Shown here in pieces: positions 26,997 through 34,695 of a DNA stretch of 52,063 nt. The stretch covers positions 1 through 52,063 of the forward strand of contig JAKAKI010000067.1 of the NCBI GenBank assembly GCA_021813505.1, read 5' to 3'. Made by a program: the position numbers and the translations under genes. The notes under the pieces were generated by a model. The model searched no databases and was not told the origin of the DNA. It saw only the letters and a program-made list of their open reading frames with translations. Every line of letters starts with the position of its first letter. Positions within the stretch are counted from its first letter, which is position 1. Source of the stretch: a bacterium (GTDB lineage Bacteria > Zixibacteria > MSB-5A5 > WJJR01).

Positions 26997-27857
26997 TTCA
27001 TCACTCACTTGAGCGTAGATCTCCGTGGTCGTAATCTGCCGATGCCCCAAGGCCCGCTGGACGAGGTACAGGTCCCCGGTCCGCTGATAGAGCCGGGTGG
27101 TGAAGGTGTGGCGTAGCGAATGAAGCGAGAACGGCCGCGTGATTCCTGCCTGCTTGAGCCGCCGGGCGAAGTTCAGCTGAATCTGCCTGCGGCCCAGCCG
27201 TTGCCCCGACTTGGACCGAATCAGCAGCACGTTGCCGCCACGTTTGGCTTCAGGGGCGGTTTCACGGAGGTAGCCGGCCAACATGGAGGACAGCCCCGGA
27301 TTGAGGAACACCCGCTCCTGTGCGCCGCCTTTGGCTCGGATTTGCAGGGTGCCGGTCTGGAGATCGATATCCCCGATGTTCAGCCCCACGAGCGACCCCA
27401 ATCGGATGCCGGTTCCGAGCAGAATCTCGAAGATCAGCCGGTCCCGGGCGGCGAACTTGCCATTGTTCTCGGCCAGAGCCGTTCGCAGTTGCCGAATCTC
27501 GTCGTCGGTCAAGGTCGACGGCTCCTTCGCCGAGGACGGTGCCGACCGGATCAGCCGTGCCGGGTCCTGCTCAATCCACCCCGATTCCACGCAGAAAGCA
27601 AAGAACGATCGCAGAGCCGACTTGGTGCGGTTGATGGTGATAGGCTTGCGGGGGAAGCCATCCGGGGTCTCCAAGACGGCGTCGGTGATCAAATCCCGTG
27701 CCAAATTGTCCGGTTTGATCGCAGAAAGCGCGGCATCCCACCCCAATCACTGCGAAAAAGCGGGCAGATCTCGCGCGTAGGCCTTCTGGGTGTGAACAGA
27801 ACAGCCGTTGGCCGCCAGTTGGCGGGTGAAGTGGGTCATGGCTTGAGATAATCGCAT
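26967..27857 (-). pseudogene. tyrosine recombinase/integrase, copy 2, interrupted by a nonsense codon
   Basis: From ATG 27857 (after TGGAGG on the minus strand) the frame reads an N-terminal core-binding domain (MTHFTRQLAANGCSVHTQKA). It meets an in-frame TGA at 27747-27749 (between DLPAFSQ and LGWDAALSAIK), then continues open to 26967. The catalytic domain is complete: LLGTGIRLGS, RAKGGAQER, HSLRHTFTTRL, RALGHRQ and TTTEIYAQVS. Copy 1 at 2861-3749 reads AFARWLGEN at the site of the stop. A shorter product from TTG 27746 would keep the catalytic domain but lose DNA-binding helices. About 85% similar to copy 1 by eye. Confidence 0.85.
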
Positions 27858-28289
27858 AAGGCCTCCATTAGTGTGGTGAACGACGAGACTGTTGTTCCTG
27901 ATGGCAGAAATCAGCATATTAATCGGGTATGCACAAACTCCCAGACGAGAGGCTTAATGCCTTGCGTGATAGTGCTCCGAACGCGAAATGCGCAATTACC
28001 GAGCTATCCGAGCGCGCACTGCAGTTCCCGCCACTCCTGGCAATCATCCCCTCCATGGTGTACACCTCCGCGGAGGGGACATTTTCTAATTGCCGTCACC
28101 GGAGGCAAAATCTCGTTGCAAGTCAATGTTCTGGGAATTTTGTGGACCGCTACTTGGTTGTTGTGCTTAATTCGAACATTAGAAACCGTGACGGGATGGG
28201 TTGATCCACACACGAAAGGGGGAAACTCCTCCCCACGGCCAGTCCCTCGTATGTACTGACGGAGATGCTCTCGATTTCGGAGGAGGATA
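27858..28289. other. intergenic region upstream of the PAS/TonB-receptor ORF
   Basis: About 430 bp with no family-like open frame. It includes a perfect 12-bp palindrome CCTCCGCGGAGG at 28065-28076, and at its right end the very strong binding site GGAGGAGG ahead of ATG 28290. No riboswitch is recognised. Confidence 0.5.
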
Positions 28290-30725
28290 ATGGCAGTGGA
28301 GCGCCGTACACGAGAGAAGGTTTCCGCGGAGCGGAAGCACACAGGTGAGAACGAGACCCGGCTCGCGCTCTTCGCGTCCATCGTCGACTCATCCGACGAC
28401 GCGATCATGAGCAAGACCCTCGATGGAACCATCACGAGCTGGAACCGGGCCGCTGAGCACATCTACGGGTATAAGGCCGGCGAGATTGTCGGCAAACCGG
28501 TGTCGCTTCTCATTCATCCCAGCCGGCCCGACGAGATGGTGACCCTGCTCAAGGATATCCGGGACGGCAAGCGTGTTGATCACTACGAAACACTCCGGGT
28601 CAGAAAGGACGGGACTGCAATCTCGGTTTCACTTACTGTCTCGCCCATTCACGACGCCCGCGGCAACGTCATCGGCGTATCCTCTATTGCTCGCGATATA
28701 ACCGAGCGCAAGCGCGCTGAGGAACGGGTGGCGCATTACGCCCGTGGTCTGATCGAGGCCAGTCTGAATCCGCCTGCCCGGTCCGCGATCGGTGGAACTG
28801 ACGGTGCCCTGAACGGGGTAGTAATGCGCCTGTTTGCCGTAGCGATCGCCGCACTTGTCGCCCTGCCGGTCTCGGTCGGCGCCCGGGAGGGCGACGTTGT
28901 CACACCTGCGAAGGCCCTGAAGCAGCTCAGCCTGGAGCAGCTCTTTCAGCTTGAGGTAACCTCCGTATCGAAGAAGCCCGAAAGGCTCTCGCAGGCCGCT
29001 GCCGCTCTTTACGTGATCACTGCCGAGGACATCCGTCGTTCAGGCGCGACCAGTATCCCCGAGCTGTTGCGCAACGTCCCGGGTGTCGAGGTGGCCCGCG
29101 TCGACTCGAGGCAGTATGCGATCACCGCACGGGGATTCAACAGCACTACCGCGAACAAACTGCTCGTCCTGATCGACGGCCGATCGGTCTATACCCCCCT
29201 CTTCTCCGGCGTCTTCTGGGACGTCCAGGATTTGCTCATCGAGGACATCGAGCGGATCGAGGTCATCCGCGGCCCCGGCGCGACCACGTGGGGCGCCAAC
29301 GCCATGAACGGCGTCATCGACATTATTACCAAGGGCGCCGCGGCTACCCAGGGGGCAGTCATCAGCGGCGGTGGCGGGCAAGGGGAGCGCGGGTTTGCAG
29401 GGGCCCGCTTCGGAACCTCTCTGGGATCCAATCTCCACCTGCGTGCCTACGGCAAGTCCTTCGACCGTGCCGCATCACTCCACCCGACCGGCGACGATGC
29501 CAGCGACCGGTTCCGCATGAACCAAGGCGGTTTCCGGCTTGACTGGGACGACACAAGCGCCAGTCGCTTTACGGTTCAGGGAGACCTCTACCGCGGGAGA
29601 GTCGGCCAGACCAATGCAGACGACGTTACTGTTGCGGGGGGCAACCTGCTCTGGAGGTGGACTCATCGCCTCGGGGACAAGTCCGAAGTGCGGCTCCGGC
29701 TCTACTACGACCGGACCGAAAGAGTCATTCCGGCGATCTTTAGCGAGAAGCTGGATATTTGGGATATGAGCTTCCAGCATCGCCTCCCGCTGGGGCGTGG
29801 CCACGACTTCGTGTGGGCGGCGGGGTATCGTCGGATGAGGGACGATGTCGACAACAGCGATCTCCTTGCCTTCCTTCCCCCGCGCATCACGCGGGGGCTA
29901 TTCAACGCGTTCGTGCAGGACGAGGTTGAGCTGGCCGCGCTGCGAACCCGCCTGACGCTGGGGGCGAAGATCGAGCACAACGATTACACCGGCCTCGAGT
30001 ACCTGCCGAGCCTCCGGTTGGCGTGGGCACCGGACGAGCGCCAGACGGCTTGGGCGGCCGTCTCGCGGGCGGTTCGGGATCCATCCCGCATTGATCGGGA
30101 TTTCTACGTGCCGGGCAAGCCCCCCTACACCTTTCTTGCCGGTGGGCCCGATTTCGTTTCCGAGGTGCTCCTGGCTTACGAGGTGGGCTACAGGGCTGAG
30201 CCGACGCCGACCCTCAATCTATCCTGCGCCGCGTTCTACAACGACTACGATCGCCTGCGCAGCGTGGAAGCTGGTCCTCCGCCGGTTCTCGCCAACGGAC
30301 TGGAAGGGAGGAGCATAGGGGTTGAGCTCGATGCCGTGTTCCAGGTACAGGACGGCTGGAGGTGGAGCGCAGGCTACACTTACCTCCACATCGAGCTCCA
30401 TCGGAAACGCGGCAGCACCGATGCAACGAGTGTGCTCCAGGAGGGGGACTCGCCGCAGCATCAGTTCTTTGCACGATCGCTCCTCGGGCCGGTGCACGGG
30501 CTGGAGCTCGATGTCGGCGTTCGCTTCGTCGACGAACTGCCGCATCAGGAGGTGCCGTCCTACTGGGCTTGGGACGTCCGGCTCGGATGGCGCCCGGTCG
30601 CGGGCCTGGATCTGGACCTCGTTGCGAGGAATCTGTTCGATCCCCACCATGCCGAGTTCCGACCTCCAAGTACGCGTCTTGAGGTCCGACGCGCCGTTTA
30701 CGGGAGAGTCACGTGGCGGCCCTGA
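28290..30725 (+). CDS. PAS domain in frame with a TonB-dependent outer-membrane receptor
   Basis: An 811-codon ORF. Residues ~25-150 are a PAS/PAC domain (SIVDSSDDAIMSKTLDGTIT to SSIARDITERKRAEERV), followed by what looks like the beginning of a second, truncated PAS (YARGLIEASL). At residue 179 (ATG 28824) a typical signal peptide starts (MRLFAVAIAALVALPVSVGA). After it come a TonB-receptor plug (about 215-340: SIPELLRNVPGVEVARVDS, ITARGFNSTTANKLLVLIDG, IRGPGATTWGANAMNGVID) and a beta-barrel to the C-terminus. A strong Shine-Dalgarno precedes the PAS start; only a weak GGGG precedes 28824. A PAS module cannot be exported ahead of a signal peptide, so either the receptor is translated from 28824 or a sensor remnant fused upstream. 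It overlaps yfiR-like by 13 bp. Confidence 0.8.
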   Translation: MAVERRTREKVSAERKHTGENETRLALFASIVDSSDDAIMSKTLDGTITSWNRAAEHIYGYKAGEIVGKPVSLLIHPSRPDEMVTLLKDIRDGKRVDHYETLRVRKDGTAISVSLTVSPIHDARGNVIGVSSIARDITERKRAEERVAHYARGLIEASLNPPARSAIGGTDGALNGVVMRLFAVAIAALVALPVSVGAREGDVVTPAKALKQLSLEQLFQLEVTSVSKKPERLSQAAAALYVITAEDIRRSGATSIPELLRNVPGVEVARVDSRQYAITARGFNSTTANKLLVLIDGRSVYTPLFSGVFWDVQDLLIEDIERIEVIRGPGATTWGANAMNGVIDIITKGAAATQGAVISGGGGQGERGFAGARFGTSLGSNLHLRAYGKSFDRAASLHPTGDDASDRFRMNQGGFRLDWDDTSASRFTVQGDLYRGRVGQTNADDVTVAGGNLLWRWTHRLGDKSEVRLRLYYDRTERVIPAIFSEKLDIWDMSFQHRLPLGRGHDFVWAAGYRRMRDDVDNSDLLAFLPPRITRGLFNAFVQDEVELAALRTRLTLGAKIEHNDYTGLEYLPSLRLAWAPDERQTAWAAVSRAVRDPSRIDRDFYVPGKPPYTFLAGGPDFVSEVLLAYEVGYRAEPTPTLNLSCAAFYNDYDRLRSVEAGPPPVLANGLEGRSIGVELDAVFQVQDGWRWSAGYTYLHIELHRKRGSTDATSVLQEGDSPQHQFFARSLLGPVHGLELDVGVRFVDELPHQEVPSYWAWDVRLGWRPVAGLDLDLVARNLFDPHHAEFRPPSTRLEVRRAVYGRVTWRP

Positions 30726-31372
30726 ACGTTGCGTCGTTGAGCGCCCGAACGGATGGCGAGACTCGCCCTTCGGGGGCGTCGACCGCGGCACTCAATCCCC
30801 GATTGAGAGCCTGGCACGCACTCGCCTTGGGGGTCGCACTCTGCCTCGCTGCCGCTGCCGCTGCCCCTGCGTCCGCGCCGGACACGCGGCCGGTGCAGGT
30901 CGGCGAGTATGATCTCAAGGCTGTCTTCCTCTTATACTTCCCCCGGTTCATGGAGTGGCCCGAGGGGGCGTTCCCTTCAGTCGACTCTCCGATCACGATC
31001 GGGATTCTCGGCGACGACCCGTTCGGGGCCACCCTGGACGAGATCGTGGTCGACGAGATCGTCGAGGGCCGCAAGTTGGTAGTTGCACGGTACCGCCGCG
31101 TAGAGGACATCGACGCCTGCCATGTCCTGTTCGTCAGTCGATCCGAGTCGGAGCGAGTCTTCCGCATCCTCGCGGCGCTCAAAGGCCGGCATGTGCTGAC
31201 TGTCGGCGAAACGAGCGAGTTCACGGCGGCTGGCGGGATCATTCGTTTCGTTGTCGACCAGGGAAAGATCCGGCTGCAGATCAACGCCGAAGTCGCCCGC
31301 TCCGAGGGACTCACGATCAGTTCCAAGCTGCTCCGGCAGGCAGAGATCGTCGGCGGCGAGGGGGCCCCGTAG
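30713..31372 (+). CDS. YfiR-family (DUF4154) periplasmic protein
   Basis: GTG 30713 follows GGGAGAG at good spacing. The 219-residue product has a basic leader, a hydrophobic export signal at about residues 33-55 (ALALGVALCLAAAAAAPASA), then a YfiR domain: YDLKAVFLLYFPRFMEWPE, ITIGILGDDPFG, CHVLFVSRSESE, GGIIRFVVDQGKIRLQINAE. YfiR-type proteins restrain a membrane signalling partner in the periplasm. Here it lies between a TonB receptor and a CHASE8-type kinase, a recurrent trio, so the likely partner is the kinase encoded next (its ATG follows immediately after the TAG). Confidence 0.85.
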   Translation: MAALNVASLSARTDGETRPSGASTAALNPRLRAWHALALGVALCLAAAAAAPASAPDTRPVQVGEYDLKAVFLLYFPRFMEWPEGAFPSVDSPITIGILGDDPFGATLDEIVVDEIVEGRKLVVARYRRVEDIDACHVLFVSRSESERVFRILAALKGRHVLTVGETSEFTAAGGIIRFVVDQGKIRLQINAEVARSEGLTISSKLLRQAEIVGGEGAP

Positions 31373-32815
31373 ATGGTCCCCGGGCGGAGAAGCCTGCGGC
31401 GAAAGCTGATGGCCGTCCTGATGATGACGAGCCTCATGCCGGTGCTTTTGACCTGCGCGGTGTTCATCGTCTACGAGGTGACGACCTTCCGCAGGACCAT
31501 GGTGGAGTCCCTGTCGACGCGTGCGGCCATCCTTGCCGCCAACTGCACCGCCTCGCTGGCCTTCGAAAACCGGGACGACGCCGCGGAGGTGCTCGGCGCA
31601 CTTCGGAACGACACCCACATGGAGGTGGCCTGCCTCTACGACCGCGAGGGCCGACTCTTCGTCGCATACCCCGTCGACAGTCCCCCGGCCGCGTTCCCTC
31701 GCACGATCCGAGACGAGGGTGCTCGCTTCGCGGGGTCGCATGTCGAGATCTTCGCGCCTGTGGTCCAGAACGGGAGGCCGCTCGGTACCCTCTACCTCGA
31801 ATCGAACCTGCAGGAGATGGCCGAACGCTTCCGTCTGTACGGCATTATCGTGCTCGTGGTTATCACGGCCTCCACCGTTCTGGCGTACGTCTTAGCCCGC
31901 TCCTTTCAGGGCCGAATCTCGAGGCCGATCCTGGCGATTGTCGAGACCGCGAGGAGTGTCTCCGAGAAGAGAGATTACTCCGCGCGCGCGCCCCGGCTGA
32001 GCGACGACGAGATCGGCGTCCTAGTGGACGGTTTCAACCAGATGTTGGCGCAAATCCAGGAGCGGGATGAGTGGCTCAGCAAGCTCAACCTGGAGCTTGA
32101 ACAGCGAGTGCGAGAACGCACGACACGGTTGGAAACTGCCAACCGGGAGCTCGAGGCGTTCAGCTACTCGGTGGCGCATGACCTGCGGGCGCCGCTGAGG
32201 AGCATCGACGGATTCAGCCAGGCCCTGCTTGAGGACTGCGCTGACAAGCTCGATGAAGAAGGGAAGGCATACCTCGGAAATGTGCGCGAGTCCGCGCAAC
32301 AGATGGCGCAGCTTATCGATGATCTCCTGGGGCTCTCGCGCTTGAGCCGCGCCGAACTCTCCCGGTCCAGGATCGACCTCACGGACATCGCTCGGGCTGT
32401 GGTGGCGCGTTTGCAAAGGGACCATCCGGACCGGATGGTTGAATTCGTCGTCCCCGAAGGGGTGGCTGCCGTGGGCGACGAGCGGCTCCTCGGCATCGTG
32501 CTCGAGAATCTCCTGGGCAATGCATGGAAGTTCACAAGTAAACGTTCACAGGCGCGCATCGAGTTTGGCCAGCGATGCGAGGATGGTCACTCGGTCTATT
32601 TCATCCGCGACAACGGAGACGGCTTCGACATGGCTTATGTGCGGAAACTGTTCGGTGTATTTCAGCGCCTCCACTCAGCGAGCGAGTTCGAGGGTACTGG
32701 GATCGGGTTGGCCACGGTGCAGCGGATCATCCATCGGCATGGCGGCAGGGTCTGGGCGGAAGGCGAGGTCGACCGCGGAGCAACATTCTACTTCACACTT
32801 GAGGAGGGTACATGA
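31373..32815 (+). CDS. membrane histidine kinase with CHASE8-like sensor and HAMP
   Basis: A 480-residue kinase. Transmembrane helix ~15-38; periplasmic CHASE8-like domain ~40-150 (LAANCTASLAFENRDDAAEV, MEVACLYDREGRLF); second helix ~155-178; HAMP; coiled coil; HisKA with the phospho-acceptor in [17 protein letters not shown]; and HATPase_c (NLLGNAWKFTS, DNGDGFDM, GTGIGLATVQRI). It directly follows the YfiR gene and its TGA overlaps the regulator's ATG at 32812. The kinase core is closely similar to the kinase at 37943-39892, which also precedes an Rcp1-type regulator. Confidence 0.92.
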   Translation: MVPGRRSLRRKLMAVLMMTSLMPVLLTCAVFIVYEVTTFRRTMVESLSTRAAILAANCTASLAFENRDDAAEVLGALRNDTHMEVACLYDREGRLFVAYPVDSPPAAFPRTIRDEGARFAGSHVEIFAPVVQNGRPLGTLYLESNLQEMAERFRLYGIIVLVVITASTVLAYVLARSFQGRISRPILAIVETARSVSEKRDYSARAPRLSDDEIGVLVDGFNQMLAQIQERDEWLSKLNLELEQRVRERTTRLETANRELEAFSYSVAHDLRAPLRSIDGFSQALLEDCADKLDEEGKAYLGNVRESAQQMAQLIDDLLGLSRLSRAELSRSRIDLTDIARAVVARLQRDHPDRMVEFVVPEGVAAVGDERLLGIVLENLLGNAWKFTSKRSQARIEFGQRCEDGHSVYFIRDNGDGFDMAYVRKLFGVFQRLHSASEFEGTGIGLATVQRIIHRHGGRVWAEGEVDRGATFYFTLEEGT

Positions 32816-33261
32816 AAGAAAGGGTCATACTTCTCGTCGAGGACAATCCCATGGACGAGACTCTCACGCTTAGGGCGCTGAAGAAAAACAACGTCATGAA
32901 CAAGGTGGTCGTGGTCCACGACGGCGCCGAGGCGCTCGACTACCTGTTTGGCACCGGGACGCACGCCAGCCGGGCCCTTACGGACCTTCCGGCAGTGATC
33001 TTGCTGGATCTCAAGCTGCCGAAGATCGACGGTCTCGAGGTTTTGAAGCGTATACGTGCGGGCGAGAAGACGAAACTGGTGCCCGTCGTCATCCTTACCT
33101 CGTCGAAGGAGCAGAGAGATCTCGTGGAGGGGTATGGCTCCGGCGCCAACAGCTACGTGCGGAAGCCGGTCGAGTTCACGGAGTTCGCCGAGGCGATACG
33201 ACAGGTCGGTCTGTACTGGCTCATTCTGAACGAACCTCCACCGCCCGAGGGGGGAGCGTAG
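32812..33261 (+). CDS. single-domain Rcp1-type response regulator
   Basis: A 149-residue stand-alone receiver. Acidic pocket in LLVEDNPMDE, phospho-acceptor D66 in [13 protein letters not shown], threonine switch in VVILTSSKEQ, lysine in YVRKPVEF, and the Rcp1-type C-terminus (IRQVGLYWLILNEPPP). No output domain; it would act by phosphotransfer or protein contact. ATGA overlap with the kinase makes it the cognate partner. A perfect hairpin follows 15 bp after the stop. Confidence 0.93.
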   Translation: MKERVILLVEDNPMDETLTLRALKKNNVMNKVVVVHDGAEALDYLFGTGTHASRALTDLPAVILLDLKLPKIDGLEVLKRIRAGEKTKLVPVVILTSSKEQRDLVEGYGSGANSYVRKPVEFTEFAEAIRQVGLYWLILNEPPPPEGGA

Positions 33262-33579
33262 CCTTCAGGAGTTGTGGCGTGCCTCCGCACGCCCTCACCG
33301 ACTGGGGTTGCGCAGAGCAGGCCGGGTGGCAGTCGCGATGTGCACCCTCGCCAACCCAGCAACCGGAGTGACCAGTAATCGGGCAACCGCGAGTGTCTGA
33401 CATTCGTGGCCACGATGTCTGATCGCGCGTCCGCCGGAGGCGGACAATGGCACCATCCTGCTGTTCAACTGTTGCTTGTGAACCAGATCGCCTGAAGGAC
33501 GATGAACGAGCCGCGGCGCACCTTGTTCAAGACCCCGGCCGCGCACGCCGCCCACACGCCGGTCCAATCCCCGACATCG
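33262..33579. other. intergenic region between convergent signalling operons
   Basis: About 320 bp with no gene. It contains the hairpin at 33276-33293 and a second perfect stem GTCCGCC-GGA-GGCGGAC at 33429-33445, suited to stop transcription from the two sides. Confidence 0.55.
33276..33293 (+). terminator. hairpin after the TonB-receptor/kinase operon
   Basis: GGCGTGC and GCACGCC form a perfect 7-bp stem with a CTCC loop 15 bp after the regulator stop. No T-tract follows, so the strength is uncertain. Confidence 0.45.
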
Positions 33580-34227
33580 CTATCGACGACGAGACCCGGA
33601 GTGCTCCGGATAGTGCTTCGCAAGACACTCAGCACAAAGCGCATGAGTGAACGACGCTTCAGAATGATCCCGAATATACACTTCGATCTCCTGCCAAGCG
33701 TTCTGATCGTTGCGAATGCGTTTACAGTACATGCAGATTGGGAGCAGCCCCTGGAGCCGCTTGACATGATCGAGAGCCGCTCTGAGTTCCTCAACCGTCG
33801 CTTCCAGTTGCCTGCGGTGCTGCTCGGCCTGCAGACGCAGTTGGTGCTTCTCCAGCGCATTGAGAATAGCGCGCTCCAGGCTGGCCGGTGTCAATGATCC
33901 TTTGATCAGGTAATCCTCGGCCCCAAGTTTCATGCTCTGCACTGCCACTTCTTCAGCGCCTGTCCCGGTCACCACGATCACCGGGCAGCAATCCTTCCGG
34001 TCAGTCATTTCTCTGAGAACATCCAGTCCGCTCCGGGAACCAAGGCGGTAATCGAGCAAGAGAACGTCGACGCGGTTCCCGGTCAGGAATTGTGACACTT
34101 GCTCAGCGGAACCGCAAGGCAGCAACTGAATCTGCCATGTTGGAATATCACTCAAGTGCCGGCCGATCAATTCAATATCCGCCGGGTCGTCGTCCACAGC
34201 AAGAACGCGTAATGTCGGCTTTTCCAT
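33580..34227 (-). CDS. response regulator with C-terminal four-cysteine domain
   Basis: A 215-residue protein. The receiver (residues 5-125) has VDDDPADIE, phospho-acceptor D59 in VLLLDYRLG and K109 in DYLIKGS. A coiled coil (about 125-160) leads to a short C-terminal domain with LPICMYCKRIRND and ALCAECLAKHYPE. The pairs C165/C168 and C198/C201 suggest a zinc-ribbon-like or redox site. This C-terminal module recurs at the end of PAS kinases and receivers, but its function is not known to me. It is the last gene of a minus-strand operon with the receiver and kinase upstream. Confidence 0.85.
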   Translation of the reverse strand: MEKPTLRVLAVDDDPADIELIGRHLSDIPTWQIQLLPCGSAEQVSQFLTGNRVDVLLLDYRLGSRSGLDVLREMTDRKDCCPVIVVTGTGAEEVAVQSMKLGAEDYLIKGSLTPASLERAILNALEKHQLRLQAEQHRRQLEATVEELRAALDHVKRLQGLLPICMYCKRIRNDQNAWQEIEVYIRDHSEASFTHALCAECLAKHYPEHSGSRRR

Positions 34228-34230
34228 CGA

Positions 34231-34695
34231 TCACCTCGGGTTTTCCGGGAGCACCACGATTTGAAACCAGTACTCCTCCAGTGTGGAGACTACTTGCACA
34301 AAGCCGTCCATAGTGACCGGCTTCACGATATAGGAATTCGCGCCCAGGTCGTAGGCTTGAAGGATGTCGCTTTCCTGCTTGGAAGTTGTGAGGATCACCA
34401 CGGGGATCCTCCGGATCTCCGGTTCCGAACGTATTCGCTTCAGCAGGGTACGGCCATCGATCTTGGGCATGTTCAAATCCAGCAGGAGCAGATCCGGGCG
34501 GGGAGCAGTGCTACCTTCCGCGTACGTCCCCTTTTGGAGCAGATAATCGAGTGCTTCCTGCCCGTCTGAAACGATTCTCAGTTCGTTATGAAGCTTACTG
34601 TCCGTTAAGGCGCGCTTCACAAGTTCCTGGTCGCCGGGGTCATCCTCTGCAAGGAGGATCACTACCGGTCTTGGGTCATCGTGTTGCATACGCAT
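34231..34695 (-). CDS. single-domain Rcp1-type response regulator
   Basis: From ATG 34695 (or 34689) a 154-residue receiver: AEDDPGDQE pocket, D73 in LLLLDLNMPKIDG, ILTTSKQESD, YIVKPV. The start lies inside the 3' end of the kinase gene (overlap ~20 bp), so the two are coupled. The open frame extends further upstream but only within the kinase. Like the regulators at 32.8 and 39.9 kb, it lacks an output domain. Confidence 0.9.
   Translation of the reverse strand: MRMQHDDPRPVVILLAEDDPGDQELVKRALTDSKLHNELRIVSDGQEALDYLLQKGTYAEGSTAPRPDLLLLDLNMPKIDGRTLLKRIRSEPEIRRIPVVILTTSKQESDILQAYDLGANSYIVKPVTMDGFVQVVSTLEEYWFQIVVLPENPR

Noticed and set aside
27873-28259. 128-codon open frame before the PAS/TonB ORF
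   Set aside because: No family-like content or binding site; alternative frames are equally open.
28201-28280. Possible cyclic-di-GMP riboswitch before the receptor ORF
   Set aside because: A run of A/G-rich bases is suggestive, but the conserved GEMM core and tetraloop receptor are absent.
30955-32070. 371-codon plus-strand frame overlapping YfiR and the kinase
   Set aside because: Arg/Gly/Pro-rich shadow of two well-supported genes in another frame.
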